A DNA stretch of 64,000 nt from Gammaproteobacteria bacterium UBA7803 (GCA_002480525.1 DLCH01000078.1:1-64000), one strand, 5' to 3'; positions 1 to 8,720 are shown, counted from the stretch's first letter. Notes: a model not told the origin generated them from the sequence alone. A program made the numbers and translations.

Positions 1-1659
1 GTTGTAGCCGAACGTCAGGCTCTGATCGGCGGCCGTTCCGGTCAGGTCGTGGTCGAGGCTCGCCAGGCGGGAGAGCGGGTCATAGCCGTAGGTCGTCGAC
101 GTGCCGGTGCGGGATGCGTCTGCACGCCTGCCAAGGCTGTCGTAGGTGAAGGACGCAACGGCGGTGGCGCCGTTCTCGCGGATGGTGGTGAGCCGGCCGG
201 CGGCATCGTACTCGTAGGTGAAGTAGACGCTGTCGGGGAAGGTCAGCCGGGTGCGCCGGCCGCCGGGGTCGTACTCCGAGGTGAGCGTGCGGCTGACGCC
301 GCCCATGGTGGTGGTGGAGGACACCAGCCGGCCGAAGCCGTCGTAGGCGTTGCTGATGCCGGTGCCCGAGGCCGACGTGAACCGGGCGTAGGTCTCGAGG
401 CCGCGTACGTCGTAGCCGTAGTGCACGCTGTAGCCGGGCGTGCCGCTCACCGTCGCCGGCACCGTCTTCACCCGGACCCGGTTCAGCCCGTCGTACTGGT
501 AGGTCAGCGTGCGGCCGTCGCGTTTGCGCAGCGACGTGCGGTTGCCGGTGGCATCGTAGCCGTAGGACTCGTAGTCGGACTCGTTGACCGCTCCGGCCGT
601 GGTCTTCGACGGGAACACCCAGCGGCTCTGCCGGTCGTGGCCGTCGTAGCGCAGTTCCGCCCGGTTGCCGTTGGCGTCCGTCACGCTCGCCTGCCGGCCG
701 TTCGGGCTGTAGGTGTAGGTGGCGTAGTTCTGCTGCAGCGCGGTGCCGTAGGCTCGCTGCACCTGCAGGAGCTGACCCGCAGCGTCGTAGACATTGCGGG
801 TAATGCGGTCCCCGCCGAAGCTCCCGACGGGTCCCAGCGAGCAGGCGCTGCCGGGCGGCGAATTGAAGACGGCGGAGTTCATGCGGCGCGCCTCGCAGGT
901 GAGGCGGTTGGAGTTGTCGAATGTCCGCTGGACCAGGCCGTGGATCGTTCCGGACGCGGAGACTTCCTCCAGGTTGGGGTTGCGCCGGCCGTCGTAGCTC
1001 GTGTCCGTCTGGGTATGCACCGCCAGCGTCGAGCTGGTGGGCGACGTCACCGTGCCTGCTTCCATGCGCGTCACCTTGTCGTCAGCCGGGCGGTAGGTGA
1101 AGCGTTTGGCGTTGCGCAGGCCGTTGTCGCCGAGCGGTCCGATCTCCCAGGTGCGTCGGCCGTGCACGTCGTAGCGGTAGTACTGAGCGTCGTCCGTGCC
1201 CGCGAGCGGGCCATCCACGCTGAGCAGGCGACCCGCGTTGTCGTAGCTGTAATGGGTCTCCAGCACTTCGCTGGCGGCGGCGTCGATGCGTCGCTCCACG
1301 CTCGGCAGCAGCGTGTCACCCCAGTACTCGTACTCGGTGCGGATCTCCGAGGCCGTCCCGCAGGTGGTGGTATCGCCGCACATGCGGACCACGTCCTTGC
1401 GGCTCACGCCTGCCGTCGTGACTTCGTACTCGATGAAGGTCTTGCGCCGGACGCCGGCCCCGTCCGGCGGGTCCGTCTGTTCGATCAGGAGCCCGTCTGC
1501 GTTGTATTCGAAGTCGGTCTGACGGCCCAGGGCGTCGCGGTACCACTCCGGGCGAAAACACCGGGTACCACTGCAGCCGGAGGTGTCGTGGTAGGCGGTT
1601 TCGGCGAGTAGCCTTCCCGGATTCCCGGGACGACCGCAGCTCGGCCAACGACATCTGAG
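1..1659 (-). pseudogene. RHS/YD-repeat protein fragment, 5'-truncated
   Basis: One minus-strand frame stays open from 1659 to the window edge and encodes repeated YD-type motifs such as YRYDVHGRR, YGYDATGNR, YQYDGLNRV and YEYDAAGRL, the signature of RHS/YD-repeat surface or toxin-delivery proteins. An in-frame stop lies at 1660-1662. No ATG, GTG or TTG occurs in frame for the first ~80 codons, and coding starts in mid-repeat, so signal peptide and N-terminal shell are missing. I read it as a displaced or truncated RHS fragment. The C-terminus lies outside the window, so a toxin tip cannot be judged. An N-terminal half elsewhere, or an upstream frameshift, is possible. Confidence 0.75.
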
Positions 1660-1721
1660 TCACGATTCCCGGGCCGGCGGCGTGCTATCGTGCTGGCGGC
1701 TCAACCAGGTCGATTGAAGGT

Positions 1722-3704
1722 ATGAATACTCGATCTCGTGTGGGCGGCCACGGACGTGGCCGCCGCTGGTTCTGGGTTGGCGCGTTGGCGCTGGGCGTGT
1801 GGTGTCATACCGCGGCGCGAGCGGACGACGCTGCGGATTTCACCCGGGAAGCCAACTACGACGGCGTCGTCATCTCGCCCTCCGGCAAGTACCTGGCCGT
1901 GGTCTACCGCAGCGAGGGCGAGGAGTTTCTGTCGGTGATCGAGCGGGTCGGGCAGAAGCATCTGTCGAAGCTCGGCTTCGGCGAGCGCATGGGCATCGTG
2001 GACGTGGTCTGGGCCAACGACGATCGGTTGCTGGTGTGGCCGTCCCAGCGGTTCTGGTTCCTGGATTTCGAGGTGCCCACCGGGGAAATCATCGGGGTCA
2101 ACGCCAATGGCAGAAGCAAGGAGCTGCTGTTCGGCTGGCGTGCCGGTGAGTCGCCCGGCGCGGGCGGTTCGCGGGTGCGCCGGGCGGAGCGTACCTTCGG
2201 CTGGGCATCGCTCATCGACGTGCTGCCGGAGGACCCCGACGAGGTGCTCATCGAGGTGCACGGGTTCTCGGAGCGTGGCCGGTCGTCCCAGGCCGTCTAC
2301 CTGAACGTGCACAACGGCCGGCAGCGCGAGCTGACCAGCTCGCCGGTCACCGAAGGCACCTTCGTGGCTTCCAGCACGGGCGGCGTCGAGTTGAGCCATG
2401 GCCGCAACGCCGACGACGACTTCGTCCTGTTCCACCGCGCCGGGGGACGGGGGCGATTCGAGCCCGTGGTCCGCCCGGCGCCGGCAGGGCGTCTGCTGCC
2501 GTTCGCCGCGGCCGACGACGCCCGGTACTTCGTGCTCGACGACGAGGACGGACCGACCGACGGGGTCTCGCTGTGGAATCCCACCACCAACGAGAAGCAG
2601 GCGCTGTTCCGGCACCCGCGGGTCGACGTGCGGACGAGCCTCGCCGGCTGGAGCGGGCGGGCGCCTTTTGCCTTCGGGTTCGTCGATCACTATCCCGACT
2701 ACTTCTACCCCGATCCCGAACATCCGCTCGCCGCGATGCATCTGCGCGTTCGCGCGTCTTTTCCGGACGACGACGTGATCTTCACCAGTGTCACCCGCGC
2801 CAACGACCTGGCCGTGGCGCTGGTGCACGGCGACCGCAATCCGGGAACGTTCTTCCTGGTGGACGTGAAGGCGGGCACTGTCGGCAGGATTCAGGACCGG
2901 CGCCCGTGGCTGACCCGTGAGCGACTGGCGAAGATGGAGCCGGTGGCGCTGACCATGCGCGACGGCACGGCGGTCAGCGGCTATCTGACGACACCCAACG
3001 GCGCGGCGGGCCCCGGGCCGCTGGTGGTGGTCGTGCACGGCGGGCCGCACCAGGCCCAGGATGCCTGGGGTTTCGACGAGGGCGTGCAGTTCCTGGCCGC
3101 GGCGGGCTATGCGGTGCTGCAGGTGAACTTCCGCGGTTCCGCCGGCTTCGGCCGCGAGTTCGAGGCCGCCGGCTACGGCGAGTGGGGCGGCGCCATGCAG
3201 GACGACGTCACTGACGCGACCCGCTGGGCCATCGCCGAAGGGGTGGCCGACCCCAAGCGCATCTGTATCTATGGCGCCAGCTACGGCGCCTATTCGGCGC
3301 TGACTGGCGCATTCCGCGAGCCGGAGCTGTACCGCTGTGCCGTGGGCTATGCCGGAGTCTACGACCTGCCCCTGATGTTCCGGGAGGGCGACCTGCCCAG
3401 GACCTGGTTAGGCGCCAGCTACCTGGCGAAGACGCTGGGCACCGACCGGGCGCAGCTCGAATCCCGCTCACCCGTGTACAACGCCGAGCGGATTCAGGCG
3501 GACGTGATGCTGGTGGCGGGTGAACAGGACGAGCGCGCGCCCATCGAGCAATCCGAGCGGATGCGGGACGCCCTGAAGGCTGCCGGCAAGGACGTGGAGT
3601 GGATCGTCGAGAAGGGAGAGGGCCACGGCTTCCTCAACCCCGACAACCGCGCGGAGCTGTACCGCCGGCTGCTGGCGTTCCTGGAGCGGTCCATCGGGCG
3701 CTGA
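1722..3704 (+). CDS. S9 family prolyl oligopeptidase-type peptidase, exported
   Basis: A 660-residue protein with an N-terminal hydrophobic signal sequence (roughly residues 15-34, ending in ARA) suggesting export to the periplasm. Residues ~35-390 look like the S9 beta-propeller. The C-terminal third is the alpha/beta-hydrolase catalytic domain, with the nucleophile motif GASYGAY (Ser520), the acid in GEQDERAP (Asp603) and the base in GEGHGF (His635). It most resembles the dipeptidyl/acylaminoacyl peptidase branch, which removes residues from oligopeptides. It diverges from the RHS fragment and is the last chromosomal gene before the island. The chosen ATG is the first one before the signal peptide. 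Confidence 0.88.
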   Translation: MNTRSRVGGHGRGRRWFWVGALALGVWCHTAARADDAADFTREANYDGVVISPSGKYLAVVYRSEGEEFLSVIERVGQKHLSKLGFGERMGIVDVVWANDDRLLVWPSQRFWFLDFEVPTGEIIGVNANGRSKELLFGWRAGESPGAGGSRVRRAERTFGWASLIDVLPEDPDEVLIEVHGFSERGRSSQAVYLNVHNGRQRELTSSPVTEGTFVASSTGGVELSHGRNADDDFVLFHRAGGRGRFEPVVRPAPAGRLLPFAAADDARYFVLDDEDGPTDGVSLWNPTTNEKQALFRHPRVDVRTSLAGWSGRAPFAFGFVDHYPDYFYPDPEHPLAAMHLRVRASFPDDDVIFTSVTRANDLAVALVHGDRNPGTFFLVDVKAGTVGRIQDRRPWLTRERLAKMEPVALTMRDGTAVSGYLTTPNGAAGPGPLVVVVHGGPHQAQDAWGFDEGVQFLAAAGYAVLQVNFRGSAGFGREFEAAGYGEWGGAMQDDVTDATRWAIAEGVADPKRICIYGASYGAYSALTGAFREPELYRCAVGYAGVYDLPLMFREGDLPRTWLGASYLAKTLGTDRAQLESRSPVYNAERIQADVMLVAGEQDERAPIEQSERMRDALKAAGKDVEWIVEKGEGHGFLNPDNRAELYRRLLAFLERSIGR

Positions 3705-3717
3705 AGGTCCCCTGTCC

Positions 3718-3775
3718 GCCAGGAGTTGAATCGAACTGGCAGCCACGCTGTGCCGACACGTGTCGGCAGTTCCGG
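3718..3775. repeat. Degenerate tRNA-Phe 3'-end copies with an 18-bp palindrome
   Basis: Just outside the distal att copy, 3718-3760 resembles the tRNA-Phe 3' half imperfectly: it shares GCCAGG, GAATCGAACTG and GCCGACACG with the att repeat in the same order. It runs into a perfect palindrome, TGCCGACACGTGTCGGCA, at 3751-3768. The right arm, CGTGTCGGCAGTTC, equals tRNA-Phe sequence in the opposite orientation. This looks like a scar of an earlier integration or excision at the same tRNA. The stem could also act as a terminator for the peptidase gene, although no T-run follows. Confidence 0.5.
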
Positions 3776-3805
3776 CGGTCGTTGTTCAGGACTGGTGGGG
3801 AGGTG

Positions 3806-3851
<46 letters not shown>

Positions 3852-4170
3852 GCCTTAAAAATCAGTAACTTACTGATTTTGCTCGATTGGGCAATCTGCG
3901 GAACAGTTAGGGAAAATCAAGCTGAAACAGAAGGTTACGTTAGGTGGGCGTAGAGTGCAGGAATTCGGCGGTGTTCCGCAAGTGTACCGTGGTCGCATGA
4001 GGAGTTCTCATGTTCAGACGCCGAATTCACCCTTCGCCACGAGTCCATCCAGCGGTAATGGGCACACGGCGCCGAACCATGTTCGAACCGTTCGCTCACT
4101 TGTTCCTGGCCTGCGTCGGCTGCACATCTGTGACCAGATTTGAAGACGGCGTGCCGCCCGGGTCGATAGG
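3852..4170. other. Non-coding island end with inverted repeat
   Basis: No convincing gene lies between the att copy and the DUF2971 gene. At 3858-3880 two 9-bp arms (AAAATCAGT and ACTGATTTT) flank a 5-nt loop, directly inside the att site. The string TACTGATTTTGCT at 3871-3883 resembles TACTGATTTGCT at 16840-16851, just inside the other island end, so it may be an integrase or excisionase arm site. The remaining sequence, downstream of the DUF2971 stop, shows nothing I can assign. Confidence 0.4.
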
Positions 4171-5067
4171 TCACACTTCTTCAAACACCAGGCTGAACGA
4201 ACGAGTGTCCTTGCGACCACAAAAAATCCTGGTGTCGGGAAGGTGGCGACGCACCAGGGCAGTCATTTCGGCGACGTGCTCCTCCGGCATTCGGCAACCG
4301 AGATAGACCGCCTCGAAAACTCGGTCGTCTTCACTGACGATTGAGTAGCCGTCTCCGGCTGGCTGATCAACTAGAGGCCGGTGCAGACGCCATTCTCTTT
4401 CATACGACCAATCCGCATGCTTCGTATAGGCGATCTTCCAGATTAGCTCGGCCATGTCTATTGGTCTTTCTCCAGTGAGATGCATCGCGTACTCCTCTGC
4501 GGTCAAAAAAGGCACAAAGGCGTCGGCGTAACTGACCGGCCGTGCTATGAGAAGTGGGTGGTCTAACTCCTCAACGCAGCCAAGCTGAAACACGACACCG
4601 CGATGCTGCTCACCGTAGTGTGACCACATGACTACGTTGTCGCCGACTTCCGAGACGCAGAACACTCTTGAATGGCATAGCTGCTTATTGACGGCTGCGC
4701 TGAGATCATCCATGTGTCTATGGATGTTCTTGGCGCTTTCCAGACTATCCTCGTACATGTCCTTGCGGAATTGCTCGCGGGGAAGTTTGTGTCGAATGGC
4801 ACGCAAATGGAGCGAGAGCGCAGCAAGGTCCGAATGACCAGTCTGAACTCGGATATTCGAGTACACGACTCGCTCAAGAGACTCCGTGAGCAGTCTGGCG
4901 AATTGTTCCCCGTCAATGTGTACGGCGAAGCCTGTTTGGTGGTCGAACGGATCGTTGAAGTGAACTGGCGAACTCCACCGGAATGACTTGTTCTCGATTA
5001 CTAGCTTTGCCGTCTCGTAGGACGTGTACTTGAAGAAATGAGATCGATCATGGCTGCGGCTAGTCAT
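4171..5067 (-). CDS. DUF2971 family protein
   Basis: A 298-residue soluble protein with the DUF2971 pattern: an N-terminal FFKYTS, then FNDPFD near residue 40, a central CVSEVGDNVVMWSHYG with a following HRGVVFQL, and WSYEREWRL near residue 222. The biochemical function of the family is not known to me. It is the last gene of a minus-strand run starting with hipB. Its ATG overlaps the stop of a small upstream reading frame (ATGA at 5064-5067), suggesting coupled translation. Its base composition is clearly less GC-rich than the chromosomal genes, in keeping with transfer. The context suggests a defence-related role, which is inference. Confidence 0.8.
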   Translation of the reverse strand: MTSRSHDRSHFFKYTSYETAKLVIENKSFRWSSPVHFNDPFDHQTGFAVHIDGEQFARLLTESLERVVYSNIRVQTGHSDLAALSLHLRAIRHKLPREQFRKDMYEDSLESAKNIHRHMDDLSAAVNKQLCHSRVFCVSEVGDNVVMWSHYGEQHRGVVFQLGCVEELDHPLLIARPVSYADAFVPFLTAEEYAMHLTGERPIDMAELIWKIAYTKHADWSYEREWRLHRPLVDQPAGDGYSIVSEDDRVFEAVYLGCRMPEEHVAEMTALVRRHLPDTRIFCGRKDTRSFSLVFEEV

Positions 5068-5222
5068 GTGTGCGACCTATTCGCCCTCCCGCTAGGTGCC
5101 TCAACAAAAGGAGCGCAAGGCGGTGCCGGGGGGTTCATCGCTTCGCTTGAGCGAGTTGAAACTTGGTGAAATCGAGCCACGGCGTCGTCATACGATTCAG
5201 CGAATGTGTGCAGCGTGATCAT
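5064..5222 (-). CDS. Possible small protein, 52 aa
   Basis: This short frame starts 14 nt after the stop of the AbiJ-like gene. AAGGA lies 9-10 nt before its ATG, and its stop overlaps the DUF2971 start as ATGA. Those three features suggest a translated link in the operon. The sequence (MITLHTFAESYDDAVARF at its start, then a proline-rich tail) resembles no family I recognise. It could instead be a leader that only couples translation, or chance. Confidence 0.3.
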   Translation of the reverse strand: MITLHTFAESYDDAVARFHQVSTRSSEAMNPPAPPCAPFVEAPSGRANRSHT

Positions 5223-5236
5223 ACGGTGCAGTTCCT

Positions 5237-6058
5237 TCAACGACCTCCTGTCAGGTCGGCGATGGCGGCGCGGAGGACCTGCCACGAGATTTTCGCGGTG
5301 TGCTCGTCCGGCGCGAAGCTCGCGGACGCCTGGGCAAAGGGATGGATGTAGTTTCGGAAGTCGCGCAGCGCATGCGAGTATTTCTTGACGTCAAGGCTGA
5401 TCCGCCCGGTCTCGTGCGCGACATCGATCAACTCGTTCAGCGTCCAGTCCGGAAACTGCCTGACTCTGCCGTCGCGTCGCGGCGCCGCCTTCGCTGTATT
5501 GAAGGCCTGTGGGTTCTTGACCGCCGCGTCGAGAAGCAACCCTTCAAGCGTGCTGCCGCTCAGGAATACGACCGATAGCGGCGCCTTGCTTATGAGACAG
5601 GTTCGGATCTCCTCAAGGCGCTGTTTGATGGTGACTTCGATCGCGGGGGAGAGCGCCAGTGAGGTGAGATCGAGCTTGCCGAACTCCATGGCAAGGAACT
5701 CACCCTCGGTTTGTGCTGCCTTGGGTGCCTCCGGTTGCGTGCCACAGAGCCGGTGGACGATCGTCCAGTGCTTGTCCTCGACCGCGCCGCCGGCACCCAT
5801 GGGGCTCGTGGCATCGATGTACCGCAGCAGGCCTTCGACGACCTCACCAACCTTTTTGTCTGGCGCAAGTTCCCAAAACGCGCGCATGCGTTTTGCCTTG
5901 GAGCGCCCGTTTTTGTGGAAGGCCTCCGCTTCGATGTTGACGTCGAAATCCCGGAAGAAGGCTTCGTAGGTCCAGTCGCTAAAATCCAGGACGTATCCGC
6001 TCCCCATTCCGAACAGGTCTTCCAAGAGTTTCTTCTCGAGATAGGTCAGCGTCGCCAT
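5237..6058 (-). CDS. AbiJ-like abortive infection protein (NTD3-type) with HEPN-like motif
   Basis: A 273-residue protein. The N-terminal ~85 residues match the AbiJ N-terminal domain type 3 pattern: YVLDFSDWTYEAFF followed by GRSKAKRMRAFW (residues 51-62) and a helical segment. The C-terminal half ends in LRDFRNYIHP, with R232 or R235 and H239 giving an R-x(3-6)-H HEPN ribonuclease-type motif. AbiJ proteins abort phage infection, probably by RNA cleavage; the RNase role here is inference. I use the ATG at 6058 because the frame upstream only shadows the preceding gene. It starts 5 nt after the stop of the other AbiJ-like gene, so the two are co-transcribed. Confidence 0.7.
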   Translation of the reverse strand: MATLTYLEKKLLEDLFGMGSGYVLDFSDWTYEAFFRDFDVNIEAEAFHKNGRSKAKRMRAFWELAPDKKVGEVVEGLLRYIDATSPMGAGGAVEDKHWTIVHRLCGTQPEAPKAAQTEGEFLAMEFGKLDLTSLALSPAIEVTIKQRLEEIRTCLISKAPLSVVFLSGSTLEGLLLDAAVKNPQAFNTAKAAPRRDGRVRQFPDWTLNELIDVAHETGRISLDVKKYSHALRDFRNYIHPFAQASASFAPDEHTAKISWQVLRAAIADLTGGR

Positions 6059-6063
6059 GGCGG

Positions 6064-6846
6064 TTACCGCCGCGTAAGCAGTGTGCAGAGAGCGCAAGCC
6101 GTGCTGACAACGAACTCGGCCTCCGCGATGCTTACGGTCTGACCCTCCCTGATATGCCGGGCACGCTCCGATGCGAATCCCCAGAGCTTCTCGACGGCCA
6201 CATCGAGGGGCGGCGGCAGGCTGAGTCTGCCGACGAGCCTGCCGAGCGTCGCATTCAGGTCCCCGGTCAGACTGCGAGCGGTGCATTCCAATGCTGCCAT
6301 GGCATGATATATCGCGCCGGTGACGTTCGGTTCGGGCCGTCGCGAGATAGCCTGAAGCGCCTCGTGAATCTGCTCTGAGGCAGCGGTTTGACCGCCAGTA
6401 GTCAGCGCCTCGATCGCTCCTGCCACTGTCTCGCTGAAAGTCTCCGAACCGCGGAACACGACTTTGCCTTCGTCCATCTTCCAGCCGATCCCCTGCTCCA
6501 TGAAGCACTCGTTCAAGCGCTCCTGGAACCTGGCGGCGGCCGGATGGTTGTGGTCTCGAAGGTACGCGAACAGTGCCTCTGCTATGTCATAGACGCGGAA
6601 CCACGGGCAATCCTCGATCAGCCGATTTGCCTCGTCCCAGACATTCGGATATGGGGACCAATTATTGGAATCGGGACGCTTGAGGAGCACTTCGCACACG
6701 ACCGCTCGCAATTCATGCGGCGTCATCGCCTCGCGCTTGGCGATGAGCAGGATCGCCGCGCGGATATCGTCAGGCGCGTCCTCGCGAACGGTGATTTCCG
6801 GGGCCTCTGTCCGGTAGCCGTGACGTTTGGAGAAGTCGTCCGTCAT
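6064..6846 (-). CDS. AbiJ-like abortive infection protein (NTD4-type)
   Basis: A 260-residue protein opening with FSKRHGY and containing NNWSPYPNV (61-69) and WFRVYDI (82-88), the hallmarks of AbiJ N-terminal domain type 4. The C-terminal region (GAIYHAMAALECTARSLTG, then KLWGFASERARHIREG at 220-235) is typical of the helical C-terminal domain in AbiJ-like proteins and carries R228/R230 and H231. The ATG at 6846 is favoured by a GAGGGG ribosome site. An in-frame ATG at 6876 overlaps the hipA stop (ATGA) and would add 10 residues. Either way it is tightly linked to hipA. Role: probable growth arrest on infection. Confidence 0.75.
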   Translation of the reverse strand: MTDDFSKRHGYRTEAPEITVREDAPDDIRAAILLIAKREAMTPHELRAVVCEVLLKRPDSNNWSPYPNVWDEANRLIEDCPWFRVYDIAEALFAYLRDHNHPAAARFQERLNECFMEQGIGWKMDEGKVVFRGSETFSETVAGAIEALTTGGQTAASEQIHEALQAISRRPEPNVTGAIYHAMAALECTARSLTGDLNATLGRLVGRLSLPPPLDVAVEKLWGFASERARHIREGQTVSIAEAEFVVSTACALCTLLTRR

Positions 6847-6872
6847 TGTCGTTTCCCCTCGAAGCTTCCATA

Positions 6873-8105
6873 TCATGCCGAAGCGATCGGCACTTTACGC
6901 ACATGCTCCTCAATCTTTTCCACGATGCTCTTCGTGAGTGGCAGTTGGTTCTTTTCTGCCTTCCAATGCTCATGGAACAGCGCGACGGTTTCCCGCGCCG
7001 CGTCGAGCACGATCTTCTCTGGCAGTAGCGCCCGCGCCGCCATGTGTTTCAGTTCATCCTCGGAGAACCCATCAAAACGCTTAGTTCTGCTGAACTTCAG
7101 CGCCGCCGTTTCATCCGGCATGTAGGGGATCGTGGAAACGAAGTCATACGCTGGCGCAAGGGCGGCATTGCGCTTGTCCGGGTAGATCACTGACCAGTTC
7201 TTCAGGTGCATGTCGGCATTGCCGATTAGCGAATTGAAGGTGAGCCGGCGCACGAACTCGGCGATGTCCTCGTCGGTGCCTTCCGCAGCGATGACCTTTG
7301 CGATGTTCATGGCGCTGGCCTTGCCGTACTTGTCAGCAGGATAGACGCGGAAGATTTGCGCGAAGTCCTCGATGTGCACCAGGGAACCATCAGACAGCCG
7401 GTCGAAGCGCTGGATCGCCAGCGCCTGTCCTTTGAGCGTCTCAACGCCTTTCGGAAGGTTCTCTATGGCATCGATATCGACAAGCTTGACTGGCGGGACG
7501 TCCATACCGATGAGCTGCGCGAGCGTCATCATCGAATACTCGTTCTCGGGAACGCTTTCGAACTCGCGCGAGGGAAGCTTTACGATCCATGACCCGCCGA
7601 TACCCTTGGCTGGAATGGTCAGTCCCTTGCGTCCAGCGCTCTCGATCGCGGAGAACTTGAGCTGCACGCCGGCGAGGGAAAAGCGCAGCGCATTCTGACG
7701 CCGCTCTTCCTGCTCCGCGGTCGGCGTTTCATTGGCATCAGGGGGCCATAGCTCACCGTCCGCAGGTTCAACGGTGATCGCGCCCGGCAGGTCCTTGCCG
7801 AGCACCCAGAGCAGGAAAAACTCGCGTTTGGGATTGGTGTCGGCCTGTTCCGCCAGATAGCTGCGCATGCGTCCTTCCGGCAGGATGTTGGAGAAGAACG
7901 GCAGGACGCGCGTCTGGACAGGATTGAACTCGGTAATGAGCGCCCCGTGATTGTCCTTAAAGCCAAGGCTCAGTGTCGGTCGCTGCTGATCGTTGATGTA
8001 CGCGTCGTTGAACGCGAATAGCGTACGATCGCCGTCGACGCGCGTCAGCGTGCCGACGGACTTGCCATAGAGAAGGATGTTGAGAACGGAGACGTCAGCC
8101 GCCAT
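6873..8105 (-). CDS. hipA: HipA-family Ser/Thr kinase toxin
   Basis: A 410-residue kinase of the HipA family, toxin of hipBA toxin-antitoxin pairs; E. coli HipA phosphorylates glutamyl-tRNA synthetase. The N-terminal subdomain contains FFSNILPEGRMR (70-81). The ATP-site lysine lies in WIVKLPS (K176). The catalytic loop is GNADMHLKN (295-303, Asp298 and Asn303), with the metal-binding PAYDFV after it. All kinase residues look intact. I start at the ATG at 8105, which overlaps the end of hipB by 11 nt; the longer reading includes hipB-shadow sequence. The stop overlaps a possible start of the next gene (ATGA), which is unusual for a hipBA pair. Confidence 0.9.
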   Translation of the reverse strand: MAADVSVLNILLYGKSVGTLTRVDGDRTLFAFNDAYINDQQRPTLSLGFKDNHGALITEFNPVQTRVLPFFSNILPEGRMRSYLAEQADTNPKREFFLLWVLGKDLPGAITVEPADGELWPPDANETPTAEQEERRQNALRFSLAGVQLKFSAIESAGRKGLTIPAKGIGGSWIVKLPSREFESVPENEYSMMTLAQLIGMDVPPVKLVDIDAIENLPKGVETLKGQALAIQRFDRLSDGSLVHIEDFAQIFRVYPADKYGKASAMNIAKVIAAEGTDEDIAEFVRRLTFNSLIGNADMHLKNWSVIYPDKRNAALAPAYDFVSTIPYMPDETAALKFSRTKRFDGFSEDELKHMAARALLPEKIVLDAARETVALFHEHWKAEKNQLPLTKSIVEKIEEHVRKVPIASA

Positions 8106-8706
8106 CGTCGTCGTCCTCCAGGGAGTAAGCCGGCCGGACCTCGGTCGTCGTTGGATAGCTGCCGGAATGAACGATTCGGTTGCGAAGATCCTGAAGTTCG
8201 CGGAGCGGCTGGCGAAGACTGCTTTCAATGTCAGGCACGCCGGTAAGCTCCCGAAGCATCTTGTTGACGTCCTTCAGCTTGTCGAGGCTCTGTGCGGGAA
8301 CGGCCAGGCGCTGCAAATCTCGAATCTGCCGCTGCATCTGAGCAAGCTCGGTGGTGGATGAAAAGAAGTGCTTGAGTTTGTCGAGCTGTTTTTGCATCCG
8401 CTTCAGTTCGTTGAGCGTGTTTTTGGAGGAAGCGCTCGTACGATCCGCGAACCTTCCATCGCTGGTGCTGCGGACGATGGAGTTCACCGCCGGGACGCTC
8501 TTGCGCGGAACAAGGGCAAGCTCCAGGTCAAGAACGCGTGCGAGTCCGACCAGGCTGGAAATACGCAGGTCGACCCCGCCATTCTCGATCTTCGAAATAT
8601 GGCTCTGGGGCACCCCGGCAAGCTCGCTCAGGGCGCGCTGGCTCAGGCCTTTCGCTTCCCTGGCGCTCTTGAGCGTTGCCGCGATATGATCGGTGGCGTA
8701 ACTCAT
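8095..8706 (-). CDS. hipB: HipB-like XRE antitoxin/repressor with long C-terminal extension
   Basis: A 203-residue protein. Residues ~7-64 are an XRE/Cro helix-turn-helix (LSQRALSELAGVPQSHISKIENG), as in HipB antitoxins that neutralise HipA and repress their own operon. Typical HipB is under ~110 residues. Here ~130 extra residues follow, rich in heptad-like Leu/Lys/Gln (about 97-150, likely coiled coil), then LRNRIVHSG (174-182), which resembles a HEPN R-N-x3-H motif, and an acidic tail. It heads the run hipB-hipA-AbiJ-AbiJ-DUF2971. The extension might bind a partner other than HipA; that is inference. Confidence 0.82.
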   Translation of the reverse strand: MSYATDHIAATLKSAREAKGLSQRALSELAGVPQSHISKIENGGVDLRISSLVGLARVLDLELALVPRKSVPAVNSIVRSTSDGRFADRTSASSKNTLNELKRMQKQLDKLKHFFSSTTELAQMQRQIRDLQRLAVPAQSLDKLKDVNKMLRELTGVPDIESSLRQPLRELQDLRNRIVHSGSYPTTTEVRPAYSLEDDDDGG

Positions 8707-8720
8707 GATCTGTTTTGCTA

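Noticed and set aside
49..1611. Long plus-strand open frame opposite the RHS fragment
   Set aside because: It encodes Val/Gly/Ala/Arg-rich sequence with no domain, while the opposite strand gives clear YD repeats. It is a shadow of high GC.
6059..6508. 150-residue N-terminal extension of the NTD3 AbiJ-like protein
   Set aside because: It overlaps the preceding AbiJ-like gene out of frame and has Arg-rich shadow composition. The ATG at 6058 starts the recognisable domain.
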